Positions 44,870 through 54,644 of a DNA stretch of 64,000 nucleotides are shown piece by piece. Numbering within the stretch: position 1 is the first letter of the stretch; each line of letters opens with the position of its first letter. The stretch is taken from the NCBI GenBank assembly GCA_035602605.1, contig DATNLZ010000030.1, positions 40,714 through 104,713 on the forward strand, read 5' to 3'. The notes below the pieces were generated by a model that saw only the letters and a list, made by a program, of their open reading frames with translations, was not told the origin of the DNA and made no database searches. Made by a program: the position numbers and the translations under genes. This DNA is from DASQHY01 sp035602605. GTDB lineage: Bacteria; Acidobacteriota; Terriglobia; Acidiferrales; UBA7541.

Positions 44870-46003
44870 TCAGACTTTCGTTGGCGATTTCACGTGGCGT
44901 GCGATCCAGCGGGTGCGGTAGACCGAGATGATGAGCATCGCCGAGACTATCGTGACCAGTCCAAGCGTGGCTAGCGGGATTCCCGTCATACGCTTGGGAA
45001 GAATGGATAAGCGTCCGTAGACAAATTCGATGTGTGCCCAGTAGATGAGTAAAGAGGTCGCCCCTAATTGAATGAGTGGGCTGAAGCCCCGCTGACCCGG
45101 GCCCCACCGGCACCATGCAAAGCTGGCCGCAAGAATCCCGAGCAGAAAGCCTAGACGCATTAGAAGAAAATTCGGGCTGGTATGCCAGAAATCGTGGGTC
45201 GCGTACAATTGTTGTGGAAGCGATTCAAACCAGAGAGCCAGCCCGACCAATAGCGCACCGCCGAGGCTAAGCCAAACCACCAGCAAAGCCTGGCTGCGGC
45301 GCGCCCAATCGCTTCTCAGAAAAAACCCTACCGCTAGCCCAGCAAATGCGAACGCCGCCCAAGGAAAAAATGGGAATAAATACGCTTGCGGCTCGTCAAA
45401 AACGTGTACGCCATTGACGTAGGATTCGAGAAACCACGGCAGCCAGCGGGGACGATGCGCAGCCCAGAGTGGCGGAGTCGCGAGGGTAATCACGGCTACT
45501 ACAAGGAGCGACGCAAAAATACTGAGCAGTGGTTCGGCGGATGCGTTCTGCTGCGGGCCATGGAACTGCGGCAGCAAAGTTTCCACGAGAAAGCACAGCA
45601 CGCCCATCAGCATGATCGAGATGCCGAGGACATTGAGAATGTCTACGCGGAAAAGATCGGTCCAGGGAGACTTGGGAATGCCAAGCACGACTTCCTGCAC
45701 GCGAAGCAATAAACCAAGGGCGAAGATTTGGACCCCGCGAGTGATGGTCTTTCGCGCGATTTCGCGGGAGGCGGCACCGCCACCTCGCAGGCGGTCAGTA
45801 ACAAAGGCAACCGAAATTCCTGCAAGAAATAAAAATAACGGCCCTGGAAGAGTACCGACGCGCTGCGACCACTTGAAGAACTCCGACTGCCGCGCGCTGC
45901 CGCCGAGCCAGGAGTCGTAGCAATGGGTCTGAAACATCAGGATGCATGCGAGGCCGCGCATCCAATCAATGTAGCCAAGCCGGAGTCCGGTTTTTTCCGC
46001 CAT
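44870..46003 (-). CDS. heparan-alpha-glucosaminide N-acetyltransferase-like (DUF1624) membrane protein
   Basis: A 377-residue protein with about ten transmembrane helices. It opens RLGYIDWMRGLACILMFQTHCYDSW, the family signature with the catalytic-type His after the first helix; GPLFLFLAGISVAF and TSLLIYWAHIEFVYG are also typical. The family includes HGSNAT, which acetylates glucosamine ends in lysosomes, and YeiB-like bacterial proteins; in bacteria the acceptor is unknown. It is divergent from the CPBP protease gene with only 24 bp between the starts. Confidence 0.83.
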   Translation of the reverse strand: MAEKTGLRLGYIDWMRGLACILMFQTHCYDSWLGGSARQSEFFKWSQRVGTLPGPLFLFLAGISVAFVTDRLRGGGAASREIARKTITRGVQIFALGLLLRVQEVVLGIPKSPWTDLFRVDILNVLGISIMLMGVLCFLVETLLPQFHGPQQNASAEPLLSIFASLLVVAVITLATPPLWAAHRPRWLPWFLESYVNGVHVFDEPQAYLFPFFPWAAFAFAGLAVGFFLRSDWARRSQALLVVWLSLGGALLVGLALWFESLPQQLYATHDFWHTSPNFLLMRLGFLLGILAASFAWCRWGPGQRGFSPLIQLGATSLLIYWAHIEFVYGRLSILPKRMTGIPLATLGLVTIVSAMLIISVYRTRWIARHVKSPTKV

Positions 46004-46027
46004 CGTCGTGCGTTACACTAACTCGCT

Positions 46028-47020
46028 TTGTTAAATGGACGCCAACTTGGCTTAGTCCCCGCGCTCGCCCTTTGGGCAGCGTTTTGCCTTGGCGGGGCAT
46101 TTTACGGCACCTGGCTCGGTTATGGGGGGCGAGCTTTTGCGGTTACGCTGGGCGCCTTTGCTTGCCTATTTGGCACGGAACTTCTTCTAGCATGCGGGAA
46201 TTTGCAGGAGCGCGTGGAACGAGCACTTGGTGGAGGCGCGGGTTACCTTCTATGCGTGGCGGTGCTGGCCATCTATTTCCTATACGCGCTGGGAACAGGG
46301 AGCTTCACATGGTGGCGCGCTGGGGTGGCTGCGGCTTTTGTTCTTGTGCCGGTGACTCTTGCGGCGCGGCGCGAACGAAGGTTCGCGCCTGGTTGGCAGG
46401 ATTATGCCGCCGCGCTGGCGATTTTTCTGCCTTTCAAAGCTTTGCTGATACGGTCGTTGTGGCCCTATCCCGAGGGCAAGCTCGGATATGTCCTGGCGGT
46501 GCTCATGGCGCTCAACGTAGCCGTCGCGGTGTTCCTGCTGGTACGCGGGTTCGGCGGTGTGGGATATTCCATCTCATGGGGCCGGAATTGGGGGGGTATT
46601 GTCGCGCTCAGTTTTTTGCTTTTCGCCGCGATTGCAATACCGCTGGGCAGAGCAATTGGGTTCATACGATTTGCACCAAACTACGCGCAGATGAGGAACC
46701 TTGCGGTTGTTGCCGTAGGAATATTTTTCTTTACTGCGTGGCCAGAGGAGTTTTTGTTTCGTGGAATACTGCAGAACCTTATTTCCAAGAGTCTGAAGAG
46801 TGAGTGGAGCGGGCTCATTGCCGCATCATTTCTTTTTGGAGCGGCCCACTTGCCCAACGGGGTTCACTTTCCCCAGGTTAATTGGCGCTACGGAATTCTG
46901 GCAACTATTGCGGGATTCTTTTACGGCTGGACCTGGAAGAAGACTGGATCAATCTTCCCTTCAGCTCTGGTCCACGCCGCTGTGGACCTCACCTGGCATT
47001 TCTTCTTTACAGCGCCATAA
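46028..47020 (+). CDS. CPBP-family intramembrane metalloprotease
   Basis: A 330-residue membrane protein with about nine hydrophobic segments. The C-terminal half has the CPBP (Abi/CAAX-protease) motifs: the Glu pair in TAWPEEFLFRGILQNL, FLFGAAHLPNG with the motif-2 His, and SALVHAAVDLTW with the motif-3 His and Asp. Homologs cleave near prenylated ends or act in bacteriocin self-protection; most are uncharacterised. The first start after the in-frame stop (46019) is TTG at 46028, which I accept with little ribosome-binding support. Its promoter must lie within the divergent HGSNAT-like gene. Confidence 0.85.
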   Translation: MLNGRQLGLVPALALWAAFCLGGAFYGTWLGYGGRAFAVTLGAFACLFGTELLLACGNLQERVERALGGGAGYLLCVAVLAIYFLYALGTGSFTWWRAGVAAAFVLVPVTLAARRERRFAPGWQDYAAALAIFLPFKALLIRSLWPYPEGKLGYVLAVLMALNVAVAVFLLVRGFGGVGYSISWGRNWGGIVALSFLLFAAIAIPLGRAIGFIRFAPNYAQMRNLAVVAVGIFFFTAWPEEFLFRGILQNLISKSLKSEWSGLIAASFLFGAAHLPNGVHFPQVNWRYGILATIAGFFYGWTWKKTGSIFPSALVHAAVDLTWHFFFTAP

Positions 47021-47021
47021 C

Positions 47022-47043
47022 CGAGACACCGGTCTCGCCCTTT
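47022..47043. terminator. weak intrinsic terminator between CPBP gene and thiG
   Basis: CGAGAC and GTCTCG pair around ACCG, immediately after the CPBP stop and followed by CCCTTT. It lies between convergent genes. The short T-run makes it weak. Confidence 0.4.
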
Positions 47044-47071
47044 ACCAAATTAGATGTGGGGTTCTACTCTG

Positions 47072-47863
47072 TTAGCGCATGACGCCGGTGAGCGGGCTGG
47101 AGGCCGTGGCATAGAGTTTTCTGGGGATGCGTCCAGCCAGAAATGCTTTGCGACCCGCTGCAACAGCATCGCGCATGGCTTCGGCCATGAGACAAGCGTC
47201 TTGGGCCTCAGCAATAGCTGTATTCATCAGGACGCCGTCGGCTCCCAACTCCATGGCCACTGCGGCATCCGAAGCGGTACCGACGCCCGCGTCTATGATG
47301 AGGGGCACCTCGGTGATGCGTTCTCGTAGTATCCTCAGGTTGGCGTGATTCTGAATTCCCATGCCAGATCCGATCGGCGCGCCGAGCGGCATGATGGCTG
47401 CAGCGCCGGCATCGATCAATTTGCGCGCGACGACCAGGTCGTCGTTGGTATAGGGCAGAACCACGAAGCCTTCCTTGACGAGCGCCCGCGTCGCATTGAC
47501 AAGTTCTTCGGTGTCCGGGAAAAGAGTTTGCTGATCGCCTATCACTTCGAGCTTGACCCAATTCGAAAGCCCCACTTCGCGTGCGAGTCGCGCTGTGCGA
47601 ATCGCTTCGTCAGCGGTGTAACAGCCCGCTGTGTTGGGCAGGACAAACCGTTTGTCGCGATCAATGTAATCGAGCAGCGATTCCTTGTTGGCGGTGGAGG
47701 GGCTGGAACCAGGTAAATTTACGCGGCGCACGGCAACCGTGACCATATCCGCGCCTGAGGCTTCATGCGCGCGAGCCATTTCCTGGAAGCTACGATATTT
47801 ACCTGTGCCCACGATCAGGCGTGAGCGAAATGCTTTTCCAGCGATAACTAGTGCATCGTTCAT
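47072..47863 (-). CDS. thiG: thiazole synthase ThiG
   Basis: The 263-residue enzyme forms the thiazole ring of thiamine from dehydroglycine, deoxyxylulose phosphate and ThiS thiocarboxylate. RSRLIVGTGKYRSF, VRRVNLP, LPNTAGCYTADEAIRTARLARE, the Schiff-base Lys104 in NWVKLEVIGD, GAPIGSGMGI and IIDAGVGTASDAAVAMELGADG are family hallmarks. AGGAAGG stands a few bases before the ATG. No thiS or other thi gene adjoins, and I see no TPP riboswitch in the 180 bp upstream. Confidence 0.95.
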   Translation of the reverse strand: MNDALVIAGKAFRSRLIVGTGKYRSFQEMARAHEASGADMVTVAVRRVNLPGSSPSTANKESLLDYIDRDKRFVLPNTAGCYTADEAIRTARLAREVGLSNWVKLEVIGDQQTLFPDTEELVNATRALVKEGFVVLPYTNDDLVVARKLIDAGAAAIMPLGAPIGSGMGIQNHANLRILRERITEVPLIIDAGVGTASDAAVAMELGADGVLMNTAIAEAQDACLMAEAMRDAVAAGRKAFLAGRIPRKLYATASSPLTGVMR

Positions 47864-48043
47864 TTTCGGGTTCCTTCCTGCATTCTACTACCTAGGCACG
47901 CCCTAACCAAAATTGCGAGCGCCATCTGCGTCACGTGGTGCAAAAAGCAGACTGTCGGAATATAGGGGGTGACAACTTCGAATTAGCGCGCAATGTGCTG
48001 TGAGACGGGCGCACATTACCGGCGCAACTCTACAAACAGCCAC

Positions 48044-49852
48044 TTACAGAGTTGCGGGTCGAGGCTCTTCGACGTCGGCGTAGAGGCGCTCGATCATATC
48101 GCGATAACGCTCGGCGATCACGCGCCGCTTAACTTTGAGGGTGTAGGTCAAGGTGCCGTTTTCGAAGGTGAAGTCTTCGGGAAGCAAGGCAAAGCGCTTG
48201 ATGGTTTCGTACTGCGCAAGATTAGGCGTCAGGCGATGGATTTCTTCCTCGATGAGCTGATGCACCCAAGCGCTTTCCGCAATGTCGTGAGTGTCGGAGA
48301 GGACGATACCCTGCTCACGCGCCACTGCGGACACGGCTGCGAAATTAGGTACGATGAGCGCGGAGACGAACTTGCGCTTGTCTCCGACAACCGCGGCGTT
48401 GAGGATGAACGGGCTGGTCTTTAGTGCATTCTCGATGGGCTGCGGAGCGATGTATTTACCCGCGGCGGTCTTAAGCAAGTCCTTTTTTCTGTCGGTAACA
48501 AACACGTAGCCATCAGCGTCGATATAACCGATGTCGCCCGTGTGGAGCCAGCCCCCGGGGGAAAGAGCCGCGCGGGTTTCCTCAGACCGCAGATAGTAAC
48601 CCTGCATCACGCATGGCCCCTGAATCAGGATTTCACCATCGTCCGCGATGCGGATCGCGACGTTGGGAATGGGACGCCCGACGCTGCCGACGCGGTTTAC
48701 AGGATAGTTGCTAGTGACAATAGGCGACGTTTCGGTCAAGCCATAGCCTTGATAAATGGGGATGCCCACGGCCCAGAAAAATTCGGCGAGGTCTTTGGAC
48801 AGCGGCGCACCACCCGAGAAAACAATACGCGTTCGGCCACCGATTCCCGAGCGAATCTTCGAGAAGACCAGGTGATTGGCGATGTTCCATTGGAGGCGAA
48901 GCGCAGGAGACGCCGGCCGCCCATAGGCTCGCCAAGGGGTCGCGCGGCGCGCGATGCTGATCGCCCAAGCAAATACTTTTCGCTGGAGTCCCCGCGTTCG
49001 ATGTCCCTGCTCCATAACGCGTGCATAAAGTTTTTCGAAAACGCGAGGCACCCCGGAAAAAATCGTCGGGCGCACCTCGAGCATGGCCTGTGCGATGGTG
49101 TCCATGGTTTCGACATACGCGACAGGAATACCCTGAAAAATAAAGACATAGTCCATCATGCGCTCGTAGACGTGGGCCAGTGGCAGAAATGAGAGCGCAA
49201 GATCCTTTTGCGGAACCAGGTCTATCGATACACAGGAGTCGAGCGAGTTCGAGCTCAGATTCTCGTGCGTAAGCATGACCCCCTTGGGTTCGCCGGTCGT
49301 GCCAGAGGTATAGATTAACGTAGCCAGCTGGTCGGACGTGACACGCAGGGCGCGTTGACGGTAGGCCGCGATATCCTTTTCGCCAGCAGTGGCGATCAGC
49401 GGCTCATAATGCAAATATTCGCCGGGCAAGTCTTTGGCAGCATCAGCGAGGATAACCTGTTCGACCGTCTTTAGTTGTTCGCGAATGCCGACCAAGCGCG
49501 CGGCCTGCGCTGCGCCCGCAGCGACGACGACCTTTGCGCCAGAGTGATTGAGAATGTAGATCATGCGCTCGGGCGCTTCGTTGAAGTATATAGGGACGTT
49601 AATTGCGCCTAGTCCCAGCGCGGCGAAATCCGCCACGTGCCATTCGGGCCGATTGCCGGAGAGCAGGCCGACGCGGTCGCCGGATCTCACCCCAAGCTCG
49701 GCGAGCGCCGTCGAGAGTCCGGCGATGCGACGAAGGAATTCCTTACGCGTGATGGTCTGCCAGCGATCACCAGTTTTGTACATCTGCGCAGGAAGATGGG
49801 AGTCCCTATCCAGGGCATCGAGCAGGCGACGTGTGAGCGTGGGGTAAGGCAT
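48044..49852 (-). CDS. long-chain fatty acid--CoA ligase (AMP-forming)
   Basis: A 602-residue ANL-superfamily adenylating enzyme. The P-loop-like motif is LIYTSGTTGEPKGVMLTHENL, the A5 motif is YQGYGLTETSP, and GGWLHTGDIGYIDADGYVFVTDRKKDLLKTAAGK carries the hinge Asp and the A8 region; NGTLTYTLKVKRRVI carries the catalytic Lys at the end. The long C-terminal insert and LSFLPLAHVYERM match the FadD15/ACSL-type subgroup that activates long-chain fatty acids. The ATG at 49852 (MPYPTL) is preferred to the upstream open-frame extension to 49918, which has no better site. Divergent from hutU by 200 bp. Confidence 0.9.
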   Translation of the reverse strand: MPYPTLTRRLLDALDRDSHLPAQMYKTGDRWQTITRKEFLRRIAGLSTALAELGVRSGDRVGLLSGNRPEWHVADFAALGLGAINVPIYFNEAPERMIYILNHSGAKVVVAAGAAQAARLVGIREQLKTVEQVILADAAKDLPGEYLHYEPLIATAGEKDIAAYRQRALRVTSDQLATLIYTSGTTGEPKGVMLTHENLSSNSLDSCVSIDLVPQKDLALSFLPLAHVYERMMDYVFIFQGIPVAYVETMDTIAQAMLEVRPTIFSGVPRVFEKLYARVMEQGHRTRGLQRKVFAWAISIARRATPWRAYGRPASPALRLQWNIANHLVFSKIRSGIGGRTRIVFSGGAPLSKDLAEFFWAVGIPIYQGYGLTETSPIVTSNYPVNRVGSVGRPIPNVAIRIADDGEILIQGPCVMQGYYLRSEETRAALSPGGWLHTGDIGYIDADGYVFVTDRKKDLLKTAAGKYIAPQPIENALKTSPFILNAAVVGDKRKFVSALIVPNFAAVSAVAREQGIVLSDTHDIAESAWVHQLIEEEIHRLTPNLAQYETIKRFALLPEDFTFENGTLTYTLKVKRRVIAERYRDMIERLYADVEEPRPATL

Positions 49853-50052
49853 GTGCGTGAGTTTCACTTTACCGCAGCGAGTCGTTTGCGCGCAATTACC
49901 GGACAATCGCACAACCACGCGTTAGTCAGAGTTGGACGATGGCATCGCCCAGATCTCTTGCGCCCAAGAAGCTTACGCCCGGTAAAAGATTCGGCAAGGG
50001 ACCGGACGCCGCACGGTTGCATAGCTGGTATGATGTGCGCGGAGAATTTGCG

Positions 50053-51729
50053 ATGAGCGATATCGCCGCTGATTCCGCTGCTACTCCAGTCAAGGTACAA
50101 GCCCCTCGCGGTACTTCCCTCTCCTGCAAAGGTTGGCAGCAAGAGGCCGCGATGCGCATGCTCATGAATAACCTGGATCCCGAGGTTGCCGAGAAGCCGC
50201 AGGAGCTAATTGTTTATGGCGGCACCGGAAAAGCTGCGCGCAACTGGGAGTGCTTCCACGCAATTGTTCGCTCGCTGCGCGCGCTCGAGAACGACGAAAC
50301 TCTGCTCGTGCAATCCGGCAAGCCGGTCGGTGTTTTCCGAACACATGAATATGCGCCGCGCGTTCTGATCTGCAACGCAAACCTTGTCGGCCACTGGAAC
50401 AATTGGGACACGTTCGGAGAGCTGGAACGCGCTGGCTTAACGATGTATGGGCAAATGACCGCGGGAAGCTGGATTTATATCGGCACGCAGGGAATTTTGC
50501 AAGGCACGTATGAGACCTTCGCGGCGGCGGCCCGAAAACATTTTGGGGGCGATCTCGCGGGCAAACTCGTCGTGACGGGCGGAATGGGCGGGATGGGCGG
50601 CGCCCAGCCCCTCGCAGCCACGATGAACGGCGCAGCGTTTCTCGGGATTGACGTGGATCCCGAGCGCATCAAGCGGCGCGTGAAGACCGGGTACTGCGAC
50701 GTGATGGTAACGGACCTCGATGAGGCGCTGCGGATATTGAAGAATGCGGTCCGCAAGCATGAAGCGGCGTCGGTGGGACTGGTCGGCAATTGCGCCGACG
50801 TCATTCCGGAACTGGCCCGTCGAGGCATAGTGCCGGACTTATTGACCGACCAAACTAGCGCGCACGATCCAGTCGGCGGTTACGTGCCAAATGGACTGAC
50901 GCTCGATGCGGCACTCGAACTGCGCAAAAAAGACTCTGAGGATTACAAGCGCCGTTCGCTTGCCGCAATCGCTCAACACGTGCAAGGTATGCTGGATTTG
51001 CAGAAGCTTGGTGCGGTGACTTTTGATTATGGGAACAACATCCGCACATTCGCTTACGAGCAAGGCCTGAAAAACGCTTATGACTTTCCGGGCTTCGTGC
51101 CCGCATACATTCGCCCGCTGTTTTGCGAAGGTCGTGGACCATTCCGCTGGGTGGCGCTTTCCGGCGAAGCTTCGGACATTCGCCGGACCGACGAGCTCGT
51201 GCTGGAAATGTTCCCGCACGACGAAATCTTGAGCCGCTGGATCCGATTGGCGCAAAAGCGAGTGCGCTTCCAGGGATTACCCTCGCGAATTTGCTGGCTG
51301 GGCTATGGAGAGCGCGAGGCCTTCGGCTTGGCGCTCAACGATCTTGTGGCACGCGGCGAGTTGCAAGCGCCGATGGTGATAGGCAGGGATCATCTCGATT
51401 GCGGCTCGGTGGCTTCGCCTTTTCGTGAAACCGAAAAAATGCTGGATGGATCAGACGCGATAGCCGATTGGGCGCTGCTCAATGCTCTGCTGAATACTGC
51501 GAGCGGTGCGTCATGGGTATCGATCCACAATGGCGGCGGCGTTGGAATCGGATACTCGCAGCATGCCGGGCAAGTTACCGTAGCCGATGGCTCCCAGGAA
51601 ATGGCCGCGCGTATTGCTCGCGTGCTCACCAACGATCCGGGCATCGGTGTGGCGCGTCACGCCGATGCGGGCTACCCGGAAGCAGTGGCGTTCGCGCGGA
51701 AAAGCGGCGTCAAGATTCCTATGTTATGA
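50053..51729 (+). CDS. hutU: urocanate hydratase
   Basis: The 558-residue enzyme hydrates urocanate to imidazolonepropionate, the second step of histidine degradation. LIVYGGTGKAARNW, the NAD-binding VTGGMGGMGGAQPLA, VGLVGNCADVIPELARRG, LTDQTSAHDP and IVCWLGYGERE-type RICWLGYGERE match UroHyd well, and the C-terminal HNGGGVGIGYSQHAG is present. The open frame runs back to 49939, but GGAGAA with normal spacing and the family length place the start at 50053. hutI and ftcD lie 1.5-3 kb downstream on the same strand. hutH is not in the window. Confidence 0.95.
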   Translation: MSDIAADSAATPVKVQAPRGTSLSCKGWQQEAAMRMLMNNLDPEVAEKPQELIVYGGTGKAARNWECFHAIVRSLRALENDETLLVQSGKPVGVFRTHEYAPRVLICNANLVGHWNNWDTFGELERAGLTMYGQMTAGSWIYIGTQGILQGTYETFAAAARKHFGGDLAGKLVVTGGMGGMGGAQPLAATMNGAAFLGIDVDPERIKRRVKTGYCDVMVTDLDEALRILKNAVRKHEAASVGLVGNCADVIPELARRGIVPDLLTDQTSAHDPVGGYVPNGLTLDAALELRKKDSEDYKRRSLAAIAQHVQGMLDLQKLGAVTFDYGNNIRTFAYEQGLKNAYDFPGFVPAYIRPLFCEGRGPFRWVALSGEASDIRRTDELVLEMFPHDEILSRWIRLAQKRVRFQGLPSRICWLGYGEREAFGLALNDLVARGELQAPMVIGRDHLDCGSVASPFRETEKMLDGSDAIADWALLNALLNTASGASWVSIHNGGGVGIGYSQHAGQVTVADGSQEMAARIARVLTNDPGIGVARHADAGYPEAVAFARKSGVKIPML

Positions 51730-51759
51730 GCGGTACCCATCGACAGACAGCCAGAGCGA

Positions 51760-53199
51760 TCAGCGAGCGACCTTGGCAGCCGTTTGAACGATGAGCTTCC
51801 AGGCCGCGGTAACGTGACGTATCTGCGTGTGGGTCTGGCCGATGGACATTCGCAACGTGAATTTGCCATGCAGTTTGGTGTGGGTAAGGTAGAGTGAGCC
51901 GCTCGCATTCAACTCATCCATCAACTTTCGATTTATGGTGTCGCCGCCGCGATGGCGGAAGCACACCAGGTTTAGCGGTACTGGGGCGGCGAGCTCGAAG
52001 TCGGAATGCTCGCGGACCCAATCCGCGAATGCCTGGGCCATCGCGACATGCTGCCGAATGTGATGCTGCAATCCCTCCACGCCGTAATGCCTTATCACAA
52101 ACCAGAGCTTGAGCGCGCGAAACCTGCGTCCGAGCGGAATGTGCCAGTCGCGGTAATCGAAAACTTCCCCCGATTCGGTGGCTTGGTTACGAAGGTACTC
52201 GGGCAGAATGCTGAGCGTGCGGATAAGCGTGGCGCGATCCGCCACATAAAAGCAATCACAATCAAAGTTCGTGAACATCCATTTGTGCGGATTGAAGCAG
52301 TAACTATCGGCTAATTCGATGCCATCTTGCATGCTGCGAAATTCAGGACACAGGGCCGCCGTGCCAGACATCGCGGCGTCCACATGCAACCACAGATTGT
52401 TTTCGCAGCAGATGCCCGCAATCTCGCGAATTGGGTCGATAGCGTTCGAGGAGGTTGTCCCCAAGGTTGCGGATACGAATGAGGGAATCTTTCCAGCGAC
52501 TTTGTCAGCCGCGATCTGACGGCGCAATTCTTCAGGGCGCATCGCAAACTTCTCATCTACCGCAATCATCCGGAGATTCTCCCCGCCCATTCCTGCAATT
52601 TTGACCGACTTTTCAATCGAGGAGTGTGCCTGGGACGAAGTGTAAGCGGTCAGTTTTCCGTCGCATCCGTGAACGTTGCTGGTGAAATTTGTGGTGCGCT
52701 CGCGCGCAGCCAGAAGCGCACAGAGGGCCGCGGACGAGGCCGTGTCCTGGATGACTCCGCCCCCCTTGCCATTGGAAAGAAATTTCTTGGGAAGGCCGAG
52801 CATGTCCACGAGCCAATCGAGCACATGCGTCTCAAGCTCGGTGCAGGCTGGGCTTGTGGCCCAGATCATTCCCTGCACCCCGAGCCCAGCGGACAAAAGC
52901 TCTCCCAGAACCGCAGGCCCGCAAGAATTCGCGGGAAAATAAGCGAAAAAATTAGGGGATTGCCAATGGGTGATACCGCGAACAATGATGCGATCCACGT
53001 CACGCAAAATATCCTCGAAGGCTTCGCCGTGTTCGGGCGCATGCGGAGGCAGCAACGCTCGCACTTCACCAGGCGCGATGGGTGACTTCACGGGAAACGA
53101 TTCGACGCGCTCTTGATAATCAGCGATCCAATCGACCACCTCGCGGCCGTAGCGCCGAAATTCTTCGGGGGTCATATGAAAGTGTTTCTGCTGGGACAA
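51760..53199 (-). CDS. group II PLP-dependent decarboxylase (aromatic-amino-acid decarboxylase type)
   Basis: A 479-residue decarboxylase. MTPEEFRRYGREVVDWIADY is the N-terminal signature of this group; QSPNFFAYFPANS, LNPHKW-type CFNPHKWMFTNFDC with the PLP Lys, and FVSATLGTTSSNAIDPI match. It resembles tyrosine/DOPA/tryptophan decarboxylases, but histidine or phenylalanine as substrate is not excluded, and the gene sits within the histidine-degradation set. It begins with TTG, supported by AAGGAGG four bases upstream; the in-frame ATG at 53175 is 28 bases from that site. It opposes hutU and is divergent from hutI. Confidence 0.87.
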   Translation of the reverse strand: MSQQKHFHMTPEEFRRYGREVVDWIADYQERVESFPVKSPIAPGEVRALLPPHAPEHGEAFEDILRDVDRIIVRGITHWQSPNFFAYFPANSCGPAVLGELLSAGLGVQGMIWATSPACTELETHVLDWLVDMLGLPKKFLSNGKGGGVIQDTASSAALCALLAARERTTNFTSNVHGCDGKLTAYTSSQAHSSIEKSVKIAGMGGENLRMIAVDEKFAMRPEELRRQIAADKVAGKIPSFVSATLGTTSSNAIDPIREIAGICCENNLWLHVDAAMSGTAALCPEFRSMQDGIELADSYCFNPHKWMFTNFDCDCFYVADRATLIRTLSILPEYLRNQATESGEVFDYRDWHIPLGRRFRALKLWFVIRHYGVEGLQHHIRQHVAMAQAFADWVREHSDFELAAPVPLNLVCFRHRGGDTINRKLMDELNASGSLYLTHTKLHGKFTLRMSIGQTHTQIRHVTAAWKLIVQTAAKVAR

Positions 53200-53203
53200 A
53201 GGT

Positions 53204-53210
53204 CCTCCTT
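53204..53210 (-). promoter_or_regulatory. Shine-Dalgarno AAGGAGG supporting a TTG start
   Basis: AAGGAGG on the minus strand ends four bases before the TTG at 53199. It is far too distant to serve the ATG at 53175. Confidence 0.6.
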
Positions 53211-53306
53211 GTCTGGTAAAGCGAAAAGTATAGCGCGACGGTTGCCAGTGAGCGCCAGAGAAGCAAACGAGTGGCGGAGTCCGGCGGCCAAACGTAGAAT
53301 GGCGCG

Positions 53307-54575
53307 ATGCCCGCAAGCCTGTTGCTCACGAACCTCAACCAAGTCGTAACCCTGCGCGGCACCGTACCGCGGCGCGGCGCGGCGCTTAGCAACCCTGGGG
53401 TGATTCGCGGTGGAGCCGTGCTTATTGCCGGCGGAAAGATCGCCGCCGCAGGCCCGCGCGGGAAAATAGAGTCCTTGCCTGAAGCACGTTACGCGGCGAA
53501 AGTGGATGCCGGTGGTCGCATCGTTCTTCCGGGGTTTGTGGATTCGCATACACATTTTATTTTCGCCGGCAGCAGAGCGGACGAATACGAGCAACGAATT
53601 GCCGGCGCGAACTACGAAGAAATAGCGCGGAAAGGCGGAGGCATTCTCTCCACGGTGCGGAAACTGAGGAGTAGTTCGCCGGATGCATTAAAAAAGCGTG
53701 CGGAGGCCGCGCTCAAGCGCTTCGCTGAGCATGGCACGACCACAATCGAGGCGAAAAGCGGCTATGGGCTCGATGTCGCCAGCGAGTTCAAAATACTGCA
53801 ACTCCAGCGCGAGCTGCGGCGCACACAGCCAGTCGATATCCTATCGACACTTTTAGGAGCGCATGTGCTGCCGCCGGAATATCGCGGTAGGGGCAAGAGC
53901 TCGGACGACTACGTCGAATTGCTGGTGCAGCGGATGATTCCCGAGATAGCGCGAGAGGGTCTCGCGGAATTCTGCGACGTTTTCTGCGACCGCGGCGCCT
54001 TCACAGTGACGCAAGCACGTAAAATCTTGACTGCAGGTCGCGCGTGCGGCCTGGTGCCCCGCTTGCACGCCGAGCAACTCGCCCGCACCGGGGCCACGCA
54101 ACTCGGAGTCGCGCTGCACGCGGCAAGCTGCGACCACCTCGAGAAAATAAATCGTGCCGACATTCGCGCACTCGCCCAATCGGACACGGTCGCAACGCTG
54201 CTTCCCGGCTCTTGCTTCCATCTCGGCCTCAACCAATACGCTCCGGCTCGCGCTTTGATCGAAGCGGGCGCAATCGTCTGCCTGGCAACCGATTACAATC
54301 CAGGTACCAGCCCCACGCTCAGCATGGCGACGATTCTTTCACTGGCCTGCACACAAATGCGCATGACTCCGGCAGAGACTCTCGCTGCAGCCACTAGCAA
54401 TGCGGCCTTTTCTATCGGCCGGCACAAGCAAATTGGATCCATTGAACGTGGCAAGTTGGCCGATCTCGCCGTGTTTGACTTGGACGACTATCGGGAAATC
54501 CCGTATTATTTTGGTGTTAATCATGTCTGGCTAACACTGAAGCGTGGACAGCCAATCTTTTCGCGAAATTCCTAA
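53307..54575 (+). CDS. hutI: imidazolonepropionase
   Basis: The 422-residue amidohydrolase opens the imidazolone ring to formiminoglutamate. LPGFVDSHTHFIFAGSRADEY gives the metal-binding HxH; LHAEQLARTGATQLGVALHAASCDHLE gives the next His residues; CLATDYNPGTSPTLSM has the metal Asp. IEAKSGYGLDVASEFK and the closing GSIERGKLADLAVFD are typical. It lies 70 bp before ftcD on the same strand and 107 bp from the divergent decarboxylase. Confidence 0.95.
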   Translation: MPASLLLTNLNQVVTLRGTVPRRGAALSNPGVIRGGAVLIAGGKIAAAGPRGKIESLPEARYAAKVDAGGRIVLPGFVDSHTHFIFAGSRADEYEQRIAGANYEEIARKGGGILSTVRKLRSSSPDALKKRAEAALKRFAEHGTTTIEAKSGYGLDVASEFKILQLQRELRRTQPVDILSTLLGAHVLPPEYRGRGKSSDDYVELLVQRMIPEIAREGLAEFCDVFCDRGAFTVTQARKILTAGRACGLVPRLHAEQLARTGATQLGVALHAASCDHLEKINRADIRALAQSDTVATLLPGSCFHLGLNQYAPARALIEAGAIVCLATDYNPGTSPTLSMATILSLACTQMRMTPAETLAAATSNAAFSIGRHKQIGSIERGKLADLAVFDLDDYREIPYYFGVNHVWLTLKRGQPIFSRNS

Positions 54576-54644
54576 TCGCTTCTTGGCATTGTTTGCCATG
54601 CCTGGGAGCATCTTACTCACCGAAGCCCTGAGTGCTAGGACACC

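Noticed and set aside
47864..48043. TPP riboswitch before thiG
   Set aside because: The conserved CUGAGA and ACC-GAUCUGG core elements are not visible in the sequence.
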